A stretch of DNA of 64,000 bases from contig CM049322.1 of assembly GCA_026874595.1 (NCBI GenBank), positions 44,702,840 to 44,766,839 on the forward strand, read 5' to 3'. Shown piece by piece: positions 48,401 through 61,084 of this stretch. The notes under the pieces were generated by a model that worked only from the letters and a program-made list of their open reading frames with translations, did no database searches and had not been told where the DNA came from. How positions within the stretch are numbered: the stretch's first letter is position 1; each line of letters begins with the position of its first letter. A program made the position numbers and the translations under genes. The DNA comes from Sipunculus nudus (lineage: Eukaryota > Annelida > Sipuncula > Golfingiida > Sipunculidae).

Positions 48401-48947
48401 AGGATGATCTCTATAGCTCAGATGACTTACAGTCAGTGAGGCTAAAAACCCATCAAGGGATAGGCACGCATGATGCGCATGTACATTTAATATTTCTACA
48501 GTATCTGGGAGTACGATTAAATGTATAGATCGGATGTGAAACTGTAAATAAAATTGCTATTTTTTTTAGTTCCCACACAAAACATCCCACTCGTTTTAAG
48601 CATAAACAGGTGCGCTTTTCGGGGATACCTAGATGGTGTGACTATAAACGGGACGATAACAGATACATCCAAGGCCCGCGGTAGTCAACGGGCATAGTTA
48701 ACACCACACAACAAGTGAATGGAGTGGGGGATAGCGGCGTGCTAGCACTAAAATTGAGACTGTTACCTACATAAAAAAATGTACATGATCACAAACTATG
48801 TGATATCTCAAAAATTACGACGTCACATCTCATTGGCCGCTTTTTGTGGGGAAGCTGTAGGTCATTCAGCATAGTGGGTGTGTAGTCTTGTATATGCCAT
48901 CAAGCAAGGGCAGCAAACATGGTATACACAGGGATTAAGTGACTTTT

Positions 48948-50130
48948 GACTTCAAGTCATGATGCAAAGGTCCTCTTTTGCATAGAAGTACCTTAGGGTC
49001 ATAGAAATAAATTTATCCAAAGACACAAGTTAGATCTCCCTTAGTATGTGAAATATATGCAAATTATTCAAAATGGCCGCCAAAAATACTCCAAACCCCA
49101 TATGCTTGCTTCTGTTGCAGATATAATGACAAATTTTGTGTCAAAATACACATTTTTGTGGTAATGGAATCCAATGAAATAGGTTTCAAGATTGAGAAAA
49201 CAATAGGTTTCTCCTTACCATGAAAATCTGGGGTAAAACAGGCACATTTCATAAAATATCAATGATTTCCTTCCATCATGGTAATAAACCTTAAACACTT
49301 CTTATCTATGTGCTTGGCATTGGGCGGTATTAAGCAGTTTAAATAGATCCTGGAGACACATCTCACTGAAAACAATCATCAATCGACATATATAGAGCAT
49401 AAAACCACAGCAAATTTAATGCAATAACTAGAGATTTGCTGGTACGTGGCACTTACTAAATCTGAGTTTAGGCAGTACAATAGGGCAATGGTATTACAAG
49501 CACCGATATACAGTTTGTTCTTTATTTAAGAATCACCAAATGAAATATCCATATTCGTGGTCTTGCGTAAAAAAATACGCACACGGTTGAATAAACCCAC
49601 ACAGGATGCTCTATTACCTGCAAAACTACATAAGGCCTGTATTGGGTTTCTCCACATGTTCTGTCAGTTCATTTAATACATTGTCTTGGTAATACGGCAG
49701 ATAGTGACCCTTCTCGACCCCACAACATGCATGGGATTAACTTGGCAAAAAACAGAGTATCAGTACACAGGAATGGAAAGACATTCCTGTAACAGAACTC
49801 TTGCCAACTGTAGTTTCTTCCCAGTATCTAACATTTTGATTCGACAGAATGTTTTGCTTGAAACACATCTTATCTATCTCATGATGGCCAGTCCTTAATA
49901 GTACATGATCAAAGCCAAAAGCACAAAAGTCATCAGTCATTGACACTCTTGGTTTTTATGCGTCGATCACCAGTTAGTTATAGGGTTTTATAGGGAAATA
50001 CACGTATCCTGAAAACCGTGTTCGTATTTCTATTTTTTTTTACAAGTCACGTCAGGTAACTGAAGAAATCAGATGTCTTATGTTTTATTGTGGATGAAAT
50101 GATTTTTGAAGTAATGAAGTAATTGTATTC
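48948..50130 (-). mobile_element. Left arm of a 4.4-kb inverted repeat structure
   Basis: Reverse complement of 52222-53392 at roughly 75-85% identity (by eye), from GACTTCAAGTCATGATGCAA at the outer end to the inner GTTGTGGATGAAATGATT region. A minus-strand frame at 49737-49946 encodes HHEIDKMCFKQNILSNQNVR, which is conserved in the other arm. See the right arm for the protein. Outer ~550 bp look like a 3' UTR (CAAATTATTCAAAATGGCCG and so on). Confidence 0.75.
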
Positions 50131-52221
50131 ATCCTACCTTGGAATTATGGGAACAGTATGCAAATTTTCAATAAAGTTAAGTATCATCATGAAAACTTTA
50201 ATCATCTCCGATTAGTATTGTATTATATTTCTTTATAAGTTCTTGTTTGTTATCTAGATAAAGACAGGGGAGCAATTAAATAGCAGTGTATATGTGGGCA
50301 TAAAACCACAACAAAGTGATAAATATATTTGTATTATGTGGAGAAATAATTAAGCTGTATGCTATTCGAATAATATAAAATTATAATTATGCTTATAATT
50401 TTGATCAGATATAATTTAATTGAACATAAGAACACGCTTCCAGAATCTTGCCTATGAAAGTTTCCGAATTTACTACCATGTCCTGGAATACAGTATCTGG
50501 TTAATACCCCATAAAACCATACGTATTGCATGGCTTTAACAGGTTTTTTTGTCACAGAGCACACAGAGGAATTAGCAGGCGTACGTAGTGGACATGAGAA
50601 TTTCTTTATTCCCAACAAAAGATTATCGTCTGCTAGAGCTTCAATGTACAACTTTCAGGTCTTGTGCGATATAACCATCACATAATCTTTTTAAGATGTG
50701 CATTTGATAAAATGGAAGCACATATTTCACCGAATCTAGCATTCTGGATAATGAAGTCCATTTCACGAATCACATTAGTAAAAGTTCCTTATGCACAGAA
50801 AGGCAGTACAACTATCAGAGTTTTCACAGGACAGTCACAAGTTGATAAACTTGGCCAAACATAACTTGTTTGCAGACCTAGGTAAACTGCATTTGAGAAT
50901 GTTAGTATACTTCTGAAGCCTAATTCTCAAACCTCTGACAGCAGGGGCGGATCTAGGATTTAGGAAAAAAAAGGGCGGGGGGGGGGGGGGGTTCCGAATC
51001 AAGAGGACTAATGAAAATCCTAAAAAAAAGGTCATTAGATCAGAAAAAGGGGGGTCCGGACCCCCTGGACCCCCCCCCCCCCCCCCCCCCCGATCCGCTT
51101 CTGTGACAGGCGCTGATGGTGTTTATCAACGTCGCCCATGCCTGAAAGGGTTATACAGAGGAACAGAGGCTGCTGGTGCAACATGACTGAATAGGAGTTG
51201 CGAAAATAAGTTCATCAGAGACTACATAACTTTGGAAAATCACTGACATATGGTCAGCTTTACAACCCTCTGTAAAAAATTGTTTTCCACTGATGGATCT
51301 AAACGGGTTATTTTCTTGGTGTATATGCTCCCAGGTACTGATCACTGGATTTGCTAGGTTTGTTCGGTGTATTGATAAGGTTTAATGACATATTATTCTC
51401 AGTTATGCATTATCACGACGTGTGGATTTCCAGGTTTAAGATGTATTTTCATTGCATGATATAAGTAAATCAGTGTCTAAATCTCTTTTATATGACGAAG
51501 GACACTACCATGCTTCTTTAATTTGGGTCTTACTGAGATGAAAATTATTTACTTCCAAATGGAGATTGAACACCAGGAACATATGTGGACCAGGAGGTGA
51601 CTGGATCCTCAGGGAGTATATATGAGATCCTTTTGCCCGAGAATTATGGCTGATATTAGACAATGGAAAAAAAAGTCCTTGGATGCAATGTTTTTTTTTT
51701 AAAAGAGCTAATCACTGAGAACATGGAACATAGGAGTCGAGTGGTAATAGACTTTGATCTCTGTGCTGGCTATACTAGGGTTCTATTCCTAGAACAGCTA
51801 TGAGTATAGGTGATAGTGACCCTTTCCAGGTCAGTAGTTTCTCCGGGCCCTGTGGCTCTATGGACTAATAAAAGCGGTCATTTCTACCATGGGGAGTGCC
51901 TAGCATACGTTATTATAACAATTTGCACAATCCATGAAAAGTAATAGAGTTACAATTTATCAGATTCTAAATTTTATTGAATTACATTTAGACAACACAT
52001 TCAACCCTTTCTGCTTTTCTGTTTTGACTTGTGCAAAAAGTTATATAGCACGGAAGTTAGCGGTAAAGCCTGTTAGGCGGACTTGGCATCTCGCCTTCTT
52101 GCTGTGTTCATACTTGGGTTGCAAGTTTTTATTTTTGCATCATTAACATGTTGATAATCAGTGGCAGTGTTTCTAATCAATACTGGATTCATTGTTATAA
52201 ACTGCACCACACCCTGAACAG
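50131..52221. pseudogene. Spacer of the inverted repeat: decayed minus-strand coding sequence
   Basis: Minus-strand frames carry plausible protein stretches broken by stops: FTNVIREMDFIIQNARFGEI near 50.75 kb, then VWFYGVLTRYCIPGHGSKFG near 50.5 kb, and a 64-codon frame at 51151-51345. No family recognised. The spacer is interrupted by a MITE at 50942-51103. It is likely the body of the mobile element whose end is duplicated in the arms. Confidence 0.35.
50942..51103. mobile_element. CAGGGGCGGATCC-type MITE, copy 2, with target duplication
   Basis: Starts CAGGGGCGGATCTAGG and ends GATCCGCTTCTG (imperfect TIRs). It is flanked by TGACAG on both sides (50936-50941, 51104-51109). Contains long G and C tracts and a GGTCCGGACC palindrome. 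Confidence 0.75.
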
Positions 52222-53392
52222 TCAGCACTGCCACCATTACTTCAACAATCATTTCATCCACAACAAAAATATAAGACATCTAATTCCTTCAGTTCCCTGA
52301 CATTACTTGTGAAAAATAGTGATGTGAAAAAAAAGTTTTCAGGATATTTCCCTGTAAAACCTAAACTATTTGGCGAAGCATAAACACCAAGAGTGTCAAT
52401 TACTGATGGCTTTTGTGCTTTCAGCATTGATCATGTACTATTATGGGTTGGCCATCATGAGATAGATAAGATGTGTTTCAAGCAATATATTCTGTTGAAT
52501 CAAAATGTTAGATTCTGGGAAGGAACAACAATTGGCAACTTTATTGAGTTCTGCTACAGGAATGTCTGCCCATTCCTGTGTGTAATGGTACTCAGGTTTT
52601 GTATATATCCCATGCATGCTGTACTGTCGAGAAAGGTCAATTTATGCCGTATTACCCAGATAATGTATTACCTGAAGAGACAGTATATGAGGAAAACCCG
52701 CAACCAAGACCGAATATATTTTGCTGGTTTTTATATGGAGCGACGTGTGTCGACCTATGGAATCATGTGTGGAAATATTGTTGCAAGACCAGGAAATATT
52801 TCGCTCGGTTATTTTTCAATAAAGAACAACACGTATATTTGTGCTAACCATGTATCCTTCTTGTACTGCCTAAACTCAGATTAAGTAAGTGCCACGTACC
52901 AGTAATTATCTAGTTAATGCACTAAATTTGCTGTGGTTTTATGCTCTATATATGTCGATTGAGGACTCTGTGCAGTGAGACGCGTCTAAAGGGTTCATTA
53001 AAACTGTTTAAACCTCCCAATGCCAAGCGCATAGATAAGAAGTGTCTGAGGTTACCATGATGGAAGAAAATCGTTGATATTTTATGAAATAAGCCTGTTT
53101 TACCCCAGATTTTCATGGTAAGGAGAAAACTATTGTTTTCTCAATCTTGAAATCTATTTCATTGGATTCCTTGACCACAAACATGTACATTTTGACACTA
53201 AAATTGTCATTTTAGCTGTAACAGAAGCAATCATATGAGATTTGGAGCATTTTCGGCGGCCATTTTGAATAATTTGCATAAATTTCACATACTAAGGGAG
53301 ATCTAACTTGTGTCTTTGGATAAATTTATTTCTATGACCCTAAGGTACCTCTATGCCAAAGGGGACCTTTGCATCATGACTTGAAGTCAACA
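52222..53392 (+). mobile_element. Right arm of the inverted repeat, with longest conserved open frames
   Basis: A 163-codon frame (52393-52884) includes FSIDHVLLWVGHHEIDKMCF then KQYILLNQNVRFWEG. An overlapping 89-codon frame (52578-52847) includes MPYYPDNVLPEETVYEENP. Both peptides recur in the left arm (LPYYQDNVLNELTEHVEKP in its second frame), with mostly conservative changes. This suggests a real coding sequence, now frameshifted, that ran across both frames. I do not recognise the protein. Reading direction is outward in both arms. Confidence 0.6.
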
Positions 53393-53989
53393 GCCTATTT
53401 TATGCACTTAACCCACCCACTAGATTGTGGATTATCATGCAACTAAAATATACCGACAGGGGAACGTTTTGTCACATGGTTTGCTGCCATTCGTTACAGC
53501 TCAAAATAGTTAATATGACACATGCATGCTCTCAGACATATTCAAATAAAAATAAACAATCGTAACCAATTTGATTTTTATATAAACGATTTATTAGAAG
53601 CAAAGCATAAAGACAAACTTACTTAATCTACAACCTACAGAAAGCTTGAACTTATTGCAAAACGTCTTGGTATCGCTAACCTGTTTCATTGCTCTAGTAC
53701 TATAAGAAACAAATCCATTTAATTCCACAGCAAAATCCAACGTCATTGTTGTATAAAAACCAGACCTGCTTTCCCTCATAATTAAAAGATGCAATATAAG
53801 AAAGACTGGAGCCTTTTCCTTACCTTTTTTCACAATTTATAAGTATCAAAAGTAAGAATCTCCGAGATAAGATCAATTTTCCTGTGTTTAGTGCACATCC
53901 TGTAAACCGACAAGTTCAGTGACGTTTATTTCTCCTCAAGGGGGGGGGGGGGGGATGACTCTCACACGACCTAACACAATTCAACATGT
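53393..53989. other. Intergenic, nothing recognised
   Basis: An 80-codon minus-strand frame at 53594-53833 has no recognisable motif and is within chance length. A G tract lies at 53940-53954. Confidence 0.3.
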
Positions 53990-53994
53990 TAATA

Positions 53995-54035
<41 letters not shown>
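53990..54035. repeat. (TA)n microsatellite
   Basis: TA run adjoining the LTR-like copy 2; possibly its insertion target. Confidence 0.92.
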
Positions 54036-54039
<4 letters not shown>

Positions 54040-54807
54040 ATAGGTGTCCCTTTTATTGTGTGCAGCAGTCTTACAGGTGTCTGTGTATCGCTAACATTGT
54101 CCGTTGCCAAAGGAAACGCGCAAGCTTGCCCGGCCCATGGGTTGGGTCTGATGTGTAGAAACACAGCGGTCATGCTAATCAGGAACTTTCTGGCCTGGTC
54201 GCGCTCTATGAGCACGTGTATTGTACTTTAAGCGTGTGCATTATGTATTTTTGGGTTCTTTAGATTGTTCCTGAAATAGAAATTAATAGAATTTTCGGAT
54301 GAAAATTTATAATTAGGGGCTGTGTTTTAAAGCCGGGAGAAGAGAGAGAAATATTCTAGCGGACACGGAAGAGTGCGAGTCAGTTTTGGACCTATCCGAT
54401 AATTGAAGTAGTGTCAAGGATTCTACGAACTCTATGCAAATTTAGTGCGGCCTACCGCCATTTTGATAATCCCGAACTTCACTTTTGGATTACAAAATTG
54501 ATTTTGTGAATGAATTGGACTCTTATTCTCTGAGAAGATTTATGTGAACTGTTCATCTGGATTATACATTTTAAATGATATGTTGTCGCTGTGTGAGAGG
54601 TGGTGTCGAAGTACTGTGCGCTTTATTTATTACACAGTGTAATTGTATTGATTTGCTGTTGTACTGTTATAATACTGTGTAATTGTATTGATTTAGTGAA
54701 TTGTAATGTAAGGGTTGTTTTAAATATAAATAATAATTATTTGTTAACAAAAAAACAGTGACTTCTTAATTTATTCCCCTAGACATTTCACGCTGCCTAG
54801 TATTGCA
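54036..54807 (+). mobile_element. LTR-like repeat, copy 2
   Basis: From about 54200 on it matches the reverse complement of 706-1440: GTGCATTATGTA, TTCTTTAGATTGTTC, GGGGCTGTG, TGTGAACTGTTCATC, TGTAATTGTATTGATTTG, CCCCTAGACATTTCACGC. Copy 2 has an extra internal duplication of the TGTGTAATTGTATTGATTT phrase. The 5' boundary (TGTTATAGG, directly after the TA run) is an estimate; the first ~150 bp match poorly. Confidence 0.5.
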
Positions 54808-54839
54808 GAATCTGATTTTTTTTATCTCCATAACAAAAT

Positions 54840-57036
54840 TTAATTTTATATATATATATATATATATTAGCGTCTGCAAAACACATTTCAAATATATTAC
54901 CGTTAAGTATAAGTTTTAGAAAATAAGATATGATATTACTAGTATAGGTTAATTCTAAACAATATTTAGAAATATAATATTTCAAAGTAAACACAAATGG
55001 AACCGACGTCTGTTAATCCAATTATTATTATAATTCATTTCCAATATATAAATATTATTCTCTCAGTTTTGGATAGGGGATTATTACATTGGCCATCTCC
55101 CCTTACTAAAAGGTGGGTTGTAGATATATATACCCTCCCCCCCCCCCCCCCCCGCCCCTGTATTCACTCCCCAGGATCTATGTCCTATATATTCTTTTCC
55201 TGCCCATCCATGGATTATGAAATGTGTCTTCCACATGTGGCCGGGGTAGGTACCCTATACATTTTTGATGTTCTAGTTTCAACATTTTATGTTCTTTTAC
55301 TAATGCCTTGTAAACAGAAAGGCAGCTTAAATATTTTCTTCACAGCACTACTTCTGGCCATTGTCATTATATCAAGGAGGCATTCGAAAGCAGAATGAAC
55401 AGTCCAACTGTTATTATCTAAACAACGAAGCTATCTGAAATTCTAAAGAAAGCAATATATCAGGTTCACTTTCTTAATTTCATCCAACATCTTTTGTGAA
55501 AACATCTCGGATGCACAGCTATGGTGTTGAAGAGCATCGGGTCCCCATGATTTTTAGGACGCAATTTACTCCGTATTAATTAGTCCAAGCCTAATTTTAA
55601 ACGAGTTCCGGTTTCCCCAAATTATCCTGATATATAAATGCACAATACACTCGCGAGTCAAGCCACTTCAACACACATCCCCCCTCCCCCCCCCCCCCGG
55701 GGGGAATACGTTTCAACTTCTAAACAAGGCAGTTTATATTTCCATGTTTTGTTCACTTTATATGAGCACGCTTATCTCTAATAAATTCCACTATAATTAT
55801 GCCTCTGTGAGGAATCAGGGTATCTTATTATCTCCATGGTTTTTTTTTTCTTTATTTTTTCCTTTTTTTTTCTTCTTTTTCTTTTTTTTCTATATATTTA
55901 TTTGTTGGTTTTTGCTGTTTAAGCATCACCAATCACCAGTTGATTACCCCAGACTGTTATGCACATATTATAGAAAATTTAAGATGTTGTAAATAATAGT
56001 ATACACTTTATTCATGTATGTATATACTCGAGATTAAAGATTCTTTTATTTATTAATATAGATATTTTTGTACTAATATTATGACATTTTTTTATTTAAA
56101 AAAGAGGTTAGGTATGTTAAAATACCAAAGTGCTTGTCAGGGCTTTGACATTTGAATTTATTTATTTCTGAAGTTTTTTCTTTTGTGAGCATGTATATGT
56201 AAAAATAGTGTAAGGATGGAAGATTCAGATGAAATTCAGGGATGGTACATTTGATCTGAGAGTAGATTATATACTCCTGCCTATGATATCTGCTGCATCG
56301 GAAAAAAATGTAGCAAATTGCATCGTTATTCAATAAATTCATGAAACAGTTGTTTATATTTTAACTTTGGTAGAGCACATCAGTGAAAGGAAATATTTTA
56401 GTTATGTAATCTACAGATAGATGGCAGCACCCAAGGGTACGTCTCACGCTTTCTGATCAACAAGTTATCCACTACTGGTAAGTATGCCATTGACATTAAG
56501 GCGGTGTTTATAGCACTACCTGTCAAAGCCAAACTGAAGTTTTTGTTTCAAAAGTTTCCTGTGTCACCAGCTCTGTTTGATGATTTCTCGAGGTATATAT
56601 TTTATATTGTGGTAAATGACAATAAATGACAGACAGCTAAAATTAAACACCTTCCTTCCACAAACTAATTTGTAATTACTATAGTCCGTTTCACCACCTG
56701 CTGTCAACCTGTTTTTTGCAGATAATTCTCTTAAAGTTTTTATTTTTCACGTATTCCCTAGGAAACTACATATGGAGATGACAACACAATATGGCAATTA
56801 AGAATCTTACAATAAATCCCCCGTTTATGTTTCACAACAATTTTGTCTCTTCACCATGATCTGGCAGATATGATGTGTCCCACCATAAGCAGCCATCTTT
56901 GTTTTAGCTGGTTATATTTTTAGAGTGTTTACATGAGATCATCCAATCAGCAACTGTTTTTTTTATTTTAATGTATAACATAGCATTCAAAGATTTACAT
57001 ATGTTTCATAAGTATAAGCATTAATACTTTACTCGA
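54840..57036. other. Intergenic, AT-rich, no gene recognised
   Basis: Contains C tracts (55137-55153, 55680-55697), a pyrimidine-rich T/C run (55840-55890) and a fragment at 56759-56825 homologous to 3331-3395. No coding exon with splice context seen. Sequence near 56960 (poly-T on +) is where the 3' end of the minus-strand LINE should lie. Confidence 0.35.
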
Positions 57037-60000
57037 TTATTTGACATCTTCGCTGTCAAATAAATATCTAACATCGATACCATTTCCGTATCTTGACCTA
57101 CTGATAGACTTTTTTCCAAGAAGCAGAGTTTTGTTTACGAAATTTGCGTCTTGAACTGATAAATTATCTTGTACTCTATCCTCCGTACTATAACCTAAGA
57201 TAACACGCCTTTCGCTTAAGATAATTCGTCTGTTAATAACGTTAGGAATATAATTTTCTATATACTCCCAGAACGGCATTAATTTTTTACACCGGTAAAA
57301 GAAATGTTCAATATATTCAACTTCGTCACAGAACATACATTTCTCTGAATCAGCTATGCCCATTTTATGTAACATAACTTTTGTCGGAAAAATATTATGC
57401 AATATCTTCCACTGTAGTACCCGGAGTCTAATTTCCCCAGAACAATGATAGGCAGTTTCCCAATAACTCTTCGCGAGTTCTGTTCCGGAGTATTTTCCTT
57501 CCCAGAACCGCTTAGACGGGGCTGGTCTACAGTATCGGAGATTATCGACAATCTTATTTTGTTCAAGTTCCAATCAGCGATCGGACTGCTCCAAAAGATT
57601 ATCTTTAGTGGCGCCATCTGTAGGCGTTTTTTTGAGCTTTGAATAGCATTCATCATCACGTTATATTCCAGGATTCTACTTGGGCCATCACCTATCAACT
57701 GCACTGCCTGATCATAGGTTATCATTACGTCCCGGATAAATATATCCTGGATAAATATAATACCAGCCTTGATCCAATCTTTAAAGAAAAGAGGATTGTT
57801 TTTATATACTATCATCTTATTATTCCATATCACATTATTAGTCAATAAATCTGTATCTGAAAACTTATTAAGCTGTAACCAGTTCATCAAGACAGTTTTA
57901 TAAAATGCTGATGTAATGAGATTTATACCTTTGGTCTCCTTCACAGAGGTATTGCTTGTAAAAACCGAGAGATTACGACCCATTTTATTAAAATAAAAGA
58001 TAGGTATATTTTTCCAGCTTTCTTTTTTATCGGTTTCCAGCTCTTTAACCCACCTTAGTAAAAAGGCTTGTTGCAGTTTTTTTAACATTAATTATCTTTA
58101 TCCCGCCGTTTTTGTAATCAGCTGTTAGTACTTTTAGTTTTACTTTCTCTAAGCCCTTTCTGTTACTAGTGCTTTTCCACAGGAATTTAAATATCATCTT
58201 ATTTATTTCGTGTAATACATGGTCAGGATGCGCTAGAGACTGCATAATATAAATTAGCTTTGAAATAAGAAATGTTCTGGCGACCACGGCTTTACCCATA
58301 ATTGATGTACTTCTCTTTTCCCATTTATTTATTTCACGTTGAATAAATTCAATCTGTGATTTCCAATTTACATCTATTTCGGAAGCTGCTATGTGGCTAT
58401 CAAATGTAACGCCTAAAATTTTTATTCTTGTAGGAGGGTAAACATTCCACCTAATGCTGCCATATGTATTTATACTTGTTTTGTTCCTGCCAATCCACAA
58501 TCCTTCGGTTTTGTTCAGATTAAGTGTTAAACCGGAAGTTCTCCTAAAGTTTATTAAGATATCAAAACATTCTGTTATATCATTTTCGTTTTTCATAAAA
58601 AGAGTTAAATCATCTGCATATAGCGCGATTTTCGTGAATTTAATATCATAGTTCTCATATGGTAGCTGTATACCTTCAATGTTTTAATTTGTTTTATTTT
58701 AAGAGAAAGTAATTCTAGAGGGACTACAAAAACTAGAGGCGAAAAGGGGCATCCTTGCCTAACGCCCCTTTGAACTGGGAACATTTGTGTGAGCCAACCG
58801 TTATACTGAATACAGTTCTCGCTTTCCTCATACAATACGTCTATCCAACGTAAGAAATCTGGGCCGAATCCGAACAAGTCAAAAGCCTTAGCTATATAAT
58901 TTTTGGAGATAGAGTCAAAAGCTCCCTTAAAGTCGAGTGCGACGATGGCTCCCTCTTTCTGATATCTGTCTGTATATGTGATGATATCATCAATCTGACG
59001 AATAATAGTCGAGATATTGCGATTTTTAATCAATCCAACTTGATCTGGGCTTACAATACGATTTATAACTTGCTGAAGGCGTAGAGCTAAAACCTTTGCT
59101 ATTAGCTTGTAATCAGTATTTGTAATGCTTATAGGGCGCCAGTTCGACAAAATATTTTTTGGTGAGCCTTTGCCTTTATGAAGTAGGGTGATAACCCCTC
59201 GTCTTTGTGGGACGGATAATTTTCCATGTTGGAACCCTGCATTAAAAGAATTAACAACCAAAGTGTTAATTTTTGGCCAAAAGAATTTGTAAAATTCCGG
59301 TGTCAGTCCGTCCAGACCCGGACTTGATCCATTTTTCATTTTTTGTAGTGCCCTAGCAACTTCTTACTTATTCACCAAACCTTCACATTTCATTTTCCGT
59401 TCTTCCGTTAGTTTTGAGTAATTAATATCTCCAATAAAATCTTTGAAGTTCTGCGCATTCGTCTCTAGTTTGTCTTTGTACAGATCACTATAATATTTAT
59501 GTAACTGTTTTAATATATCCGTTTGGCTCGTTATTATTTTACCTGATTCATCTATAAGACTTGGTATGTATTTTTGAGTTGCTCTTGCCTTCTCAAGATT
59601 TAAAAAATAACTCGTGTTCTTTTCGCCTTGTTCATTACATTTAATTCTCACTCTGGTTTGTGCACTTCTTGTTTCGTGTATGGCAATAACATCTATATCG
59701 GACCTTAAATGTGATGCTTTAATTTGTAACTTCATTTGAGGAGTCATTTGCTAATTGTTTTTCTATCGTATACAACATATTTGTCATTTCCGATAGTTTT
59801 GATTTTCGTTCTGCTGATTTCTGTTTACCATATTCTACTGTGAATTCTTTTATTTTAACTTTGCAAAGCTCCCACTGTAATTGAGCATCATTTTTAAACT
59901 CATTGTCGTTTGTATAAAAATCTGTAAGGAGATCATTTATCGTATTAATAAATTTTTTATCCTCTAGCAATGAATTATTAAATTTCCAATAAGATGAACC

Positions 60001-60753
60001 CCTGGGTTCTTTATTTACTTGTATTTTAACTGAAACTGCCTTGTGATCTGTGCAAGGAATGTAAGTGATGTTACTACATTTAACCATATCTAATAGTGTT
60101 TCATTTACAAATATGTAATCAATTCTTCTGGCTATATAAGGGTTAGTTCTACACCAAGTGTACATTTTATCCTTATTATTAAATATTCTCCAAGTATCAT
60201 TTAAAAGGACATCATTTACCAATTTAAAAACTTTCTTCTTTTTACTTATGACTATTACCTGAAATAATGTCCAAATCATTATCCATAACTGAGTTAAAAT
60301 CTCCGAGTAAGGCTACACAATCAGTATTCATCTGTTGTCCTTCAAGTATAAATTTCAATTTATGATAAAAATTAGCCTTTTCGATTGAATCGCATGGTGC
60401 ATACACATTGAAAACCTTGAACAGCATGTCATTTAACCTAAATGAAATCCCCAGTACTCTTTCACTTGTGATTTCGGTAATTTCTTTTAAATTTTCTAAT
60501 TTTGAAACTATTTCTTTACTCACTAATATCGCCCAACCTTTTTTGTGTTTGCCACCTGCGACTTGGAAAACTTTCCCATTCCATTGCTTTTAAAAAAATT
60601 CAATAAGTTCATGATCAATATAAGTTTCTTGCAGGCAACTTTTTGCGATTTAAGCGTATTTAAGATGGTGCTTCTTCTTAACTTTGTTCTCAGACCATGG
60701 CAATTCAGGCTAACGAAATTCAGTAAGAATCCGGCAGACAGTATGGCGGACAA
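57037..60753 (-). pseudogene. L1/Tx1-like LINE ORF2 (endonuclease-RT), frameshifted
   Basis: Domains appear in order on the minus strand. Apurinic-type endonuclease: NFVSLNCHGLR, then CLQETYIDH in another frame, FNVYAP, LLGDFNSVMDNDLD, RRIDYIFVNETLLD, TDHKAVSV. Reverse transcriptase (59339-58050): SSPGLDGLTPEFYK, NWRPISITNTDYKLIAKVLA, VALDFKGAFDS, RGVRQGCPFSPLVF, then after a -1/+1 shift ALYADDLTLF (58605-58640), LNLNKTEGLWIG, IKILGVTF. C-terminal zinc-binding region: RLRVLQWKILHNIFPTK, CMFCDEVEYIEHFFYRC. The zf-RVT tail points to L1/Tx1-type elements. At least five frame breaks (near 60.64, 60.26, 59.74, 58.67 and 57.5 kb) and an in-frame stop near 59.36 kb make it inactive, yet it is nearly full length. 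Confidence 0.88.
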
Positions 60754-61084
60754 TAAAAGGATTATTTGAAAGCAGCGAGAACGAACGGCCTCGTAGTTGA
60801 ATGCCTTCTATAAGCAGCCGGGTGCGGGCTTCGATTGGTTTGGGATATAGTCGCCAAACACCGCGAATGCGCTGCGCACCTTCCATGGTTGCGTAAGCAG
60901 CTGCGTGTTCTGCCGCCGCACATAACTCCCTGGTGCTTACATAATCTTCATGTCCTGCGGACCCTGGGAGATCTTTACACTTTATGAACACTGGTTCAAC
61001 CGTAACCCGTTTGTTACCGGTTATATCAATGAGATCGTGGTTCACACCTGTACCCCGTAAAGTGTTCGCCATTTTGTAAAACAA
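60710..61084 (-). pseudogene. LINE ORF1-like N-terminal remnant fused to ORF2 start
   Basis: A 124-codon frame starting MFYKMANTLRGTGVNHDLID. It has VEPVFIKCKDLPGS, IRGVWRLYPKPIEARTRLLI and EGIQLRGRSFSLLSNNPF. This looks like the nucleic-acid-binding N-terminal part of an L1/Tx1 ORF1 (one turn of an RRM-like fold). It then runs out of similarity after NNPFIV and overlaps the ORF2 start by about 40 bp. ORF1 of this class is normally several hundred residues, so an internal deletion removed most of it. The 5' UTR boundary upstream of 61084 is not evident. Confidence 0.6.

Noticed and set aside
54997-55398. 133-codon open frame
   Set aside because: Includes a translated poly-C tract and hydrophobic low-complexity sequence; no motif or splice context.
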